From positions 202,266 through 266,265 of the forward strand of contig JAANBB010000021.1 of assembly GCA_014621425.1 (NCBI GenBank): a stretch of 64,000 bases of DNA, read 5' to 3'. The position numbers and the translations under genes were made by a program. This DNA comes from Cylindrodendrum hubeiense. Taxonomy: Eukaryota > Ascomycota > Sordariomycetes > Hypocreales > Nectriaceae. Of this stretch, positions 59,001-64,000 are shown piece by piece. Every line of letters begins with the position of its first letter. Within the stretch, counting starts at the first letter, position 1. The notes under the pieces are model-generated. The model ran no database searches. It saw nothing but the letters and a program-made list of their open reading frames with translations, and had not been told where the DNA came from.

Positions 59001-62000
59001 GTATAAATAAACTATAAGTAATCTAGTTAAAATTAGTATCTTCCTATAATTACTATAATATTATCCTATCTTAGGTAGTTAGAGATAATTATATTATATT
59101 CTAGTTAAATAATATAAGTCTATAATATATTTTTAATAATCTTTTAGGGATTTTTAGAATTATTATTCCCTAATACTTATAATTAGTCCCTATAGGTTAA
59201 CTACCCTTAGGAGATTATTTAATAGTCTATAATATTAATCTTAAACTTTAACTTTAGGAAAAACCTATAAGCCCCTTACTTAATAGTTATAATTATATTA
59301 TAATAGGTTAAGTCTTCTTAGGAGATTATCTCCTATAATTACTATAATTCCGGGAATAATAGGAATATTATTCTTAGTATTATTAAATATACTATAAGTT
59401 AGATATAAGTCCTTTCTGGTATTATAGAGTCTAGGATAAGTTACTAGAACTTTCCTTTTTTCTGGTTATTAGTTAGGTCCTGAGAGGTATTCTGGTTATA
59501 GTAATTTAGTATATTTATTATAATATTTTTACTATCTAATTAGTAATATAGTATAAAGTTATATATTTATAAGTTATTAGTCTAGTAATTTTATTAGGTA
59601 GAGAGGTATTATTTTATTATAAAATAGAGGAGGTTCTTATAATTAGTAATTATCTTAAAAGACTTATAGTTTCTTAGCTTTACCCTTTAAGTATCTAAAT
59701 AGTTTATAATTATTAATATCTCTTAATTATAGATTAGATAGTTATATTTATATTTAATAAGTTATTATAAGTGAAAAGTGATTAGGTGATAATAATCTTT
59801 ATTATCCTCTTATAAGAGAGCTCCTCCTAATACATAACTTAAACTATCTAACTCTATAAAAGTCTTTTTATTTAGGTCTTATTCTACTAATATAAAAATC
59901 TTATAAAAGTGGTATTTTAGTTCCTAGAATACTATTTCTTAACTAGATCCCTAGATAAAAGGGATATCTTTCTTAATAAGTTTAGTAAGAAATATAATAA
60001 TATCTAAGAATTTAAATATAAAGACTTAATAGTAATTAGTGAATTTTAGAAAATTCTAGATTCCTTTAATTATTATAGGTACTTCCTAATTATAGATAGC
60101 TTATTATTTATTAGGATTATAGAGTATCCCTTCCCCTATCTTAATAATAAAATCTAGATATTTAACCTCCTTAACTATAAATTCACACTTCTTTAAATCT
60201 AGGCTAAATCTAGTCTCTAAGAGGATATTAAGAACTTACTATATTTTTATTATATAGTCTTTCCGGGTATTACTTAAATAGATTAATATATTATTAAGAT
60301 ATATTATAATAAAGTTATCTAGATCTTATTATAAGGTTTAATTAATATATTATTAGAATATAGTGAGGATATTGCTAAGTCTAAACAGATATACTAGCTA
60401 TTTAAAAGAGCTAAATCTAATATAGAAAATAATCTTGGTTTTATATCCCTTTACTATTTAGATTTTGTGGAAGGTAATTATTATATCTAGCTTAATAAAC
60501 TAACAGGTCCCTAATAGACTTTATAAGGTCTCTATTATTAAGAGTAGGGGATACTAATCTTGCTATGTGATTATATTAAATATATAATAATTATAATAGA
60601 AGTGAAGACCCCCTCTAGGTTTCTTAATAAATAATACTAAGACTATAATAATAGAACTACTAGCCTATATATAGCCCTTATTAAGTAAGTCTGTAAATAT
60701 CTTTTATAAGACTAGTAACTCTTCCTGAGATATATTATAAAGAAAACCCTATAATAAAAGTGATTCTTTACCTTTTAGGTCTTATTATAAGTTTACTTTA
60801 TAATTAATATTAGGTTAATATAGGGATAATTTCTTGGTTTTTATAGCTAAAAATAGGCTATTAAAATCTTATAGGATCTTAGTTAGTATATAAGTTATAG
60901 GATTAGTTAGGGACTTCTTCTAGAAAGCTCACTTAATATCTATAAGGCTAATATACCCTATAATTATAATATTATTACTATAATATTACTGTTTTTAATA
61001 TATAAATACTATTATTAAGATTCCCAGAATTAATCTTATTATATAGATCTCTTAGATCTAGATTAACTTAACTTTCCCTTTAAGTTATAATATTAACTTA
61101 GTCTTATTATAATATACCTATTTCCTTATTATAAGATAGTTAATATTATTCTATTTTATCTAGGATTTCCCGAAAAATACTTTCTTTCCTAGGTCTTATA
61201 TAATATAGGTAAAGAGAGTTTACTTATAATTACCTACTTCTAAGATTATAATTATTATATTCTAGATAGATATAGATATAGTTAAATTAGAGAAATTATT
61301 AAATAACTATAATTTCCTATTAATAAATAAGAGGTATAACTTCTTTATATAAGAGATATTAATAAGGATATAAGTATTATAACTATTATTAATTAGAGTT
61401 CAGATTTAGATATTATTAACTTAAATATCTATTATTATTAACTTACTAGTTATTTACTCTTTTTACCTTTTTTATTCTCTTATTATTATCTTAGTAAATT
61501 CTAATATCTGTTTTTATACTAGAACTAGAGGTTTTCTAACTCTAGATTTTTAAAGTTAATATTATTACTCTCATTCTCTATTTTTATAGCTTTCTTATTA
61601 TATTTATAGGAATAAATAGTAATAATCCTCAAGTTAATATATTAATTAGAGTAAGCTTATACTAGATACTCTATAATATTATAGATAAAGTATTTATAAT
61701 TATTAATATCCTATTATAATCTTAGAGATATATTATAGTTAATGTGATTTCTATCTCTTTATATATAATTAATCCCTATTATTAGGATATTACCTTTCTT
61801 ATCCCTTTTCTATCTTAGTAAGTATACTATATAGTTATTATAATAGTATAAATAATAATTTTCTAGGTTCTTAACTTTCTAGATAATTTCTTAGACCTTT
61901 ACTAGCTAGGATAGGAATTCTTAGGGGAGTTATATTAGGATAAGATTATAATATAATTATAAGTTAAGTGTACTCTTAAGGAAGGTGATTTTAATATTAT

Positions 62001-62649
62001 CTATTTATATTAAGTCTCTAATATTTATTATTTTTTACTTAAAAATTAATAAGAAAGATAAGAAAGTAATATTTTTACCCTATTTAAGCTTTTATAGTAT
62101 ATTTATTACTTATTATTAGAGATTATAGTTCTTATAATTTTAATCTAAATAGATTATAAACTTATCAGGATTATAATAATCTCCTAGACCTTTTATAGAA
62201 TAGAAGGTATTAATTATATTCTAGGATTTAAATTCTAGATAAGAGTTAATAATATATTATATTTATTTATTATTATTAATAAGAGGGGAATTAATCTAAA
62301 CTTTATCTTATATTTACTATAACTATATAGGATACTTATTATAGACCCCCGAAAACCTTAGTAAGTTTAGTAAGAGTTTCCTTTTACTAAATATAAACCA
62401 GACTAATAATAAGTTATTAACTAGGAGGGATACTATTATTAGATTTAGTATAGTTATAATAACCTATATACTAGATAATTATATTCCTAGGTATATAAGC
62501 TCTACTTATACTAGCTATAATTAATCGCGGATAGTATCTATAATTATATTTTGGAGTTAGCTTATATTAATTTAGGGGAAAATAGGTAATCTATTTATTA
62601 CTATATGTTTATAATAATAAGATTATAGTAAAAGTTAGAACTTAAATAA
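56058..62649 (-). pseudogene. Remnant gag-pol of the nested gypsy-type element
   Basis: TA-saturated sequence with stop codons in every frame. RT motif at 60254-60319 on the minus strand is the only domain I can read with confidence. By element order gag should lie towards 62.6 kb and integrase towards 57-58 kb. A less mutated stretch is at about 57240-57570, with a purine-rich repeat (AAGGA) at 57526-57560. Confidence 0.6.
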
Positions 62650-62933
62650 TATAAGAGGCAAGCCCTAAGTTTATCTAATAAGAGGGAATCCTAAATTATA
62701 TATCTAAGTTATAAGAGCAAGCTTATTATATATCCATAGTAACTTCTATAGAGAATAAGAGTGAATATTAATTGGTCCTGGGAGCTAATCTTAAGGGAGG
62801 GATAGGAAGTCTTCTCTAATTATATTCTAATAGAGATTTCTTCCTGATAATAATATAGAGCTACTTATCGATCCCGGAACTTCTCGGACCTGAAGTTATC
62901 CAAGTCCATATAATCTAGGCTTAGCCTTTAATA
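62650..62933 (-). repeat. LTR of nested gypsy-type element (5' in its own orientation)
   Basis: 284 bp, partner of 55229-55512; the adjacent primer site on the minus strand is too mutated to identify. Confidence 0.85.
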
Positions 62934-63710
62934 CCTATAAGAACTAAAGGAAATATATATAATCCTTATAGGGAAGCTTAATTACCTAATTATATAGATA
63001 AGATTAGATATTACCTTCCTAATAGGATTATAAGTACACTTTATAGCTAAATCTAATAAAGCTCACTATAAGTTAATAAGATATATCCTATATTATCTTA
63101 AAGAGAACCTATCCTAAGGTATTTACTATTACAAGCAATTATAAAAGACCTATAATAACCCCTATAAGCTCTATAAATATAATAATTCTAATTATACTAT
63201 TAATCCTAATACCTCATAATCTATAACTAGATATATCTTTATAATAAATAGGGCCCTGATCTCATAAACTAATAAGAGATAACTAATAATTATAAAGTTA
63301 ACCACAGAGACTAAATACTATAGGATATTAACTATAATATTAAAGATAATATAGATTAGGAATTTCATAGCCAAGCTAGATATCCTATTAACCTCACTAT
63401 TAATAATCTTCACGGATAACCAGAGCTCTATCAAGCTAGCTTATAACCCTAAGTACTATACCTATACAAAGTACATTACTATATATCACCACTATATATA
63501 AGAGGCTATTATTAACAGAGATATTAAGATACAATATATTAGCACTAATAAAATAACTACTAACAGGCTTACAAAGCCACTAACCAAGAAGAAATACAAG
63601 GAATTCATTAACCTCACGGACATGACTTCCTAGGAGGCCAGAAATACTAGAGATAGAGAGATTGAGACCAAATTAACCATAATTAGAATACCCTATCAGG
63701 CATACTAGGC
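62934..63710 (+). pseudogene. Remnant RT/RNase H tail of the copia element
   Basis: Continues the outer element after the insert. Translated pieces resemble the copia RNase H end: a YILYYLKE block near 63083-63106 and FTDNQSSIKLAYNP at about 63409-63450, then NRLTKPL at 63562-63582. The final 450 bp are less AT-rich. Confidence 0.8.
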
Positions 63711-63721
63711 TTAGGGGGGAG
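63711..63721 (+). other. Polypurine tract of the outer copia element
   Basis: TTAGGGGGGAG immediately before the 3' LTR, the expected position of the plus-strand primer. Confidence 0.75.
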
Positions 63722-63911
63722 TATTGCGGGCCACAAGGTCACGTGGGGGACCCACAAAGCATCAAGCCCGATGCCAGACTATCAGATGGGGCCGGTTAGG
63801 GCTGATGGGAATGCCACCACTGTATTTAGCTATGCGGATACTGCTAGCAGCTTGAATTGACCACCGATGCATCTCTCTGAGTCCAGACCTATTATGACGA
63901 CCCCCGTAACA
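63722..63911 (+). repeat. 3' LTR of the outer copia element
   Basis: 190 bp; starts TATTGCGGG (mutated TG) and ends CCCGTAACA. Followed by ATCTC at 63912-63916, the second target duplication copy. Confidence 0.92.
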
Positions 63912-63968
63912 ATCTCTTACATCGCCTCATACAATAGATACGTGTAATTGAACTGCAACAAGAAATGA

Positions 63969-63992
63969 AACCCAGAAGATAAATTCTGGGTT
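63969..63992. other. Short inverted repeat at the window end
   Basis: AACCCAGAA, six-base spacer, TTCTGGGTT: a 9-bp perfect hairpin. It may be a terminator-like or chance palindrome; the window ends 8 bp later, so context is missing. Confidence 0.35.
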
Positions 63993-64000
63993 CAATTCCA

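Larger units (their letters stand above)
55229..62933 (-). mobile_element. Nested Ty3/gypsy-type LTR retrotransposon, reverse orientation
   Basis: 7.7 kb between two 284-bp LTRs (55229-55512, 62650-62933) inside the copia pol region. LTR ends TATAAG...TTTAATA are RIP forms of a TG...CA pair. Orientation is minus: the RT motif YLNN within DNFIIIYLNNILIY lies at 60290-60319 on the minus strand (family YLDD, gypsy-type FVIVYLDDILIYS context), and next to the 55229 LTR is a pyrimidine-rich tract (55515-55538), the complement of a polypurine tract. Coding sequence is destroyed by transitions. It contains the 507-bp element at 55546-56052. Confidence 0.85.
50966..63911 (+). mobile_element. Degraded Ty1/copia LTR retrotransposon, carrying nested elements
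   Basis: Two 190-bp LTRs (50966-51155 and 63722-63911) flanked by the 5-bp duplication ATCTC. Without the nested insert (55229-62933) the element is about 5.2 kb, a normal copia size. Order of remnants: gag-type zinc knuckle (52459-52500), RT (VDIIVTYLNRDLKEDIY at 54655-54714, YIDN at 54949-54960) and, on the right side of the insert, RT/RNase H tail ending with LTKPL (63568-63582), which puts RT/RNase H last as in copia. The interior has stop codons throughout and is extremely AT-rich. The two LTRs differ at 13 places by my count, all transitions. No autonomous coding capacity remains. Confidence 0.92.

Noticed and set aside
51850..62900. AT-rich block as a centromere or mitochondrial insertion
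   Set aside because: Paired LTRs, target duplications and copia and gypsy RT motifs explain the block.
63960..64000. A tRNA gene running off the window end (GGGTTCAATTCCA resembles a T-arm)
   Set aside because: No A-box or acceptor stem can be seen upstream; the hairpin AACCCAGAA/TTCTGGGTT has a 6-base loop and does not fit a tRNA arm. More sequence would decide.

Overview
The window is nuclear DNA of a filamentous ascomycete (Pezizomycotina). The signs are single-copy genes with short GT-AG introns (about 45-80 nt), fungal-specific families (Zn2Cys6 regulators, Pth11/SAT4-type rhodopsin-domain membrane protein, fungal amidase, MYND and F-box proteins) and a dead, TA-saturated retrotransposon block that looks like RIP (repeat-induced point mutation). 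A sordariomycete/hypocrealean source is my guess; the species cannot be read from the sequence.

Layout. 1-11.5 kb: Pth11-like membrane protein, stand-alone shikimate/quinate dehydrogenase, class I alpha-1,2-mannosidase (GH47), F-box protein, glutathione S-transferase. 11.7-25.6 kb: an MFS transporter, then a block that reads as a catabolic cluster: Zn2Cys6 regulator A, FAD amine/amino-acid oxidase-type enzyme, amidase, Zn2Cys6 regulator B and aldehyde dehydrogenase. The two regulators are paralogues along their whole length and bracket the oxidase and the amidase. A short GC-rich word, AACCGGYC, occurs in the intergenic regions in front of the transporter, oxidase, amidase and dehydrogenase. 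26.5-29.6 kb: SAM methyltransferase and two tandem paralogous small proteins, one with a signal peptide and one without. 30.4-44.3 kb: Baeyer-Villiger-type monooxygenase, histidine phosphatase, SDR, MYND protein, GH32 glycosidase, a second flavin monooxygenase and a C2H2/fungal-trans regulator divergent from it. 44.9-50.7 kb: frameshifted protein-kinase-like gene, amidohydrolase and a third Zn2Cys6 regulator.

50.97-63.91 kb: a nest of three LTR elements with readable boundaries. The outer one is a Ty1/copia element (190-bp LTRs, target duplication ATCTC, initiator-tRNA-Met-type half-tRNA primer site). Into its pol region a Ty3/gypsy-type element is inserted in reverse (284-bp LTRs, duplication CTTAT/CCTAT). 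Inside that sits a 507-bp miniature element (TRIM-like) with 184-bp LTRs and duplication CTACT. The interior is degraded by transitions while the LTRs are much better kept.

The most testable biology is the 11.7-25.6 kb block: import (MFS), amide hydrolysis (amidase), oxidative deamination (FAD enzyme) and aldehyde oxidation (ALDH), under a pair of twin regulators that may share one operator. The substrate is not deducible from sequence alone. Gene models were built by hand from reading frame, splice sites and phase; no search was run.
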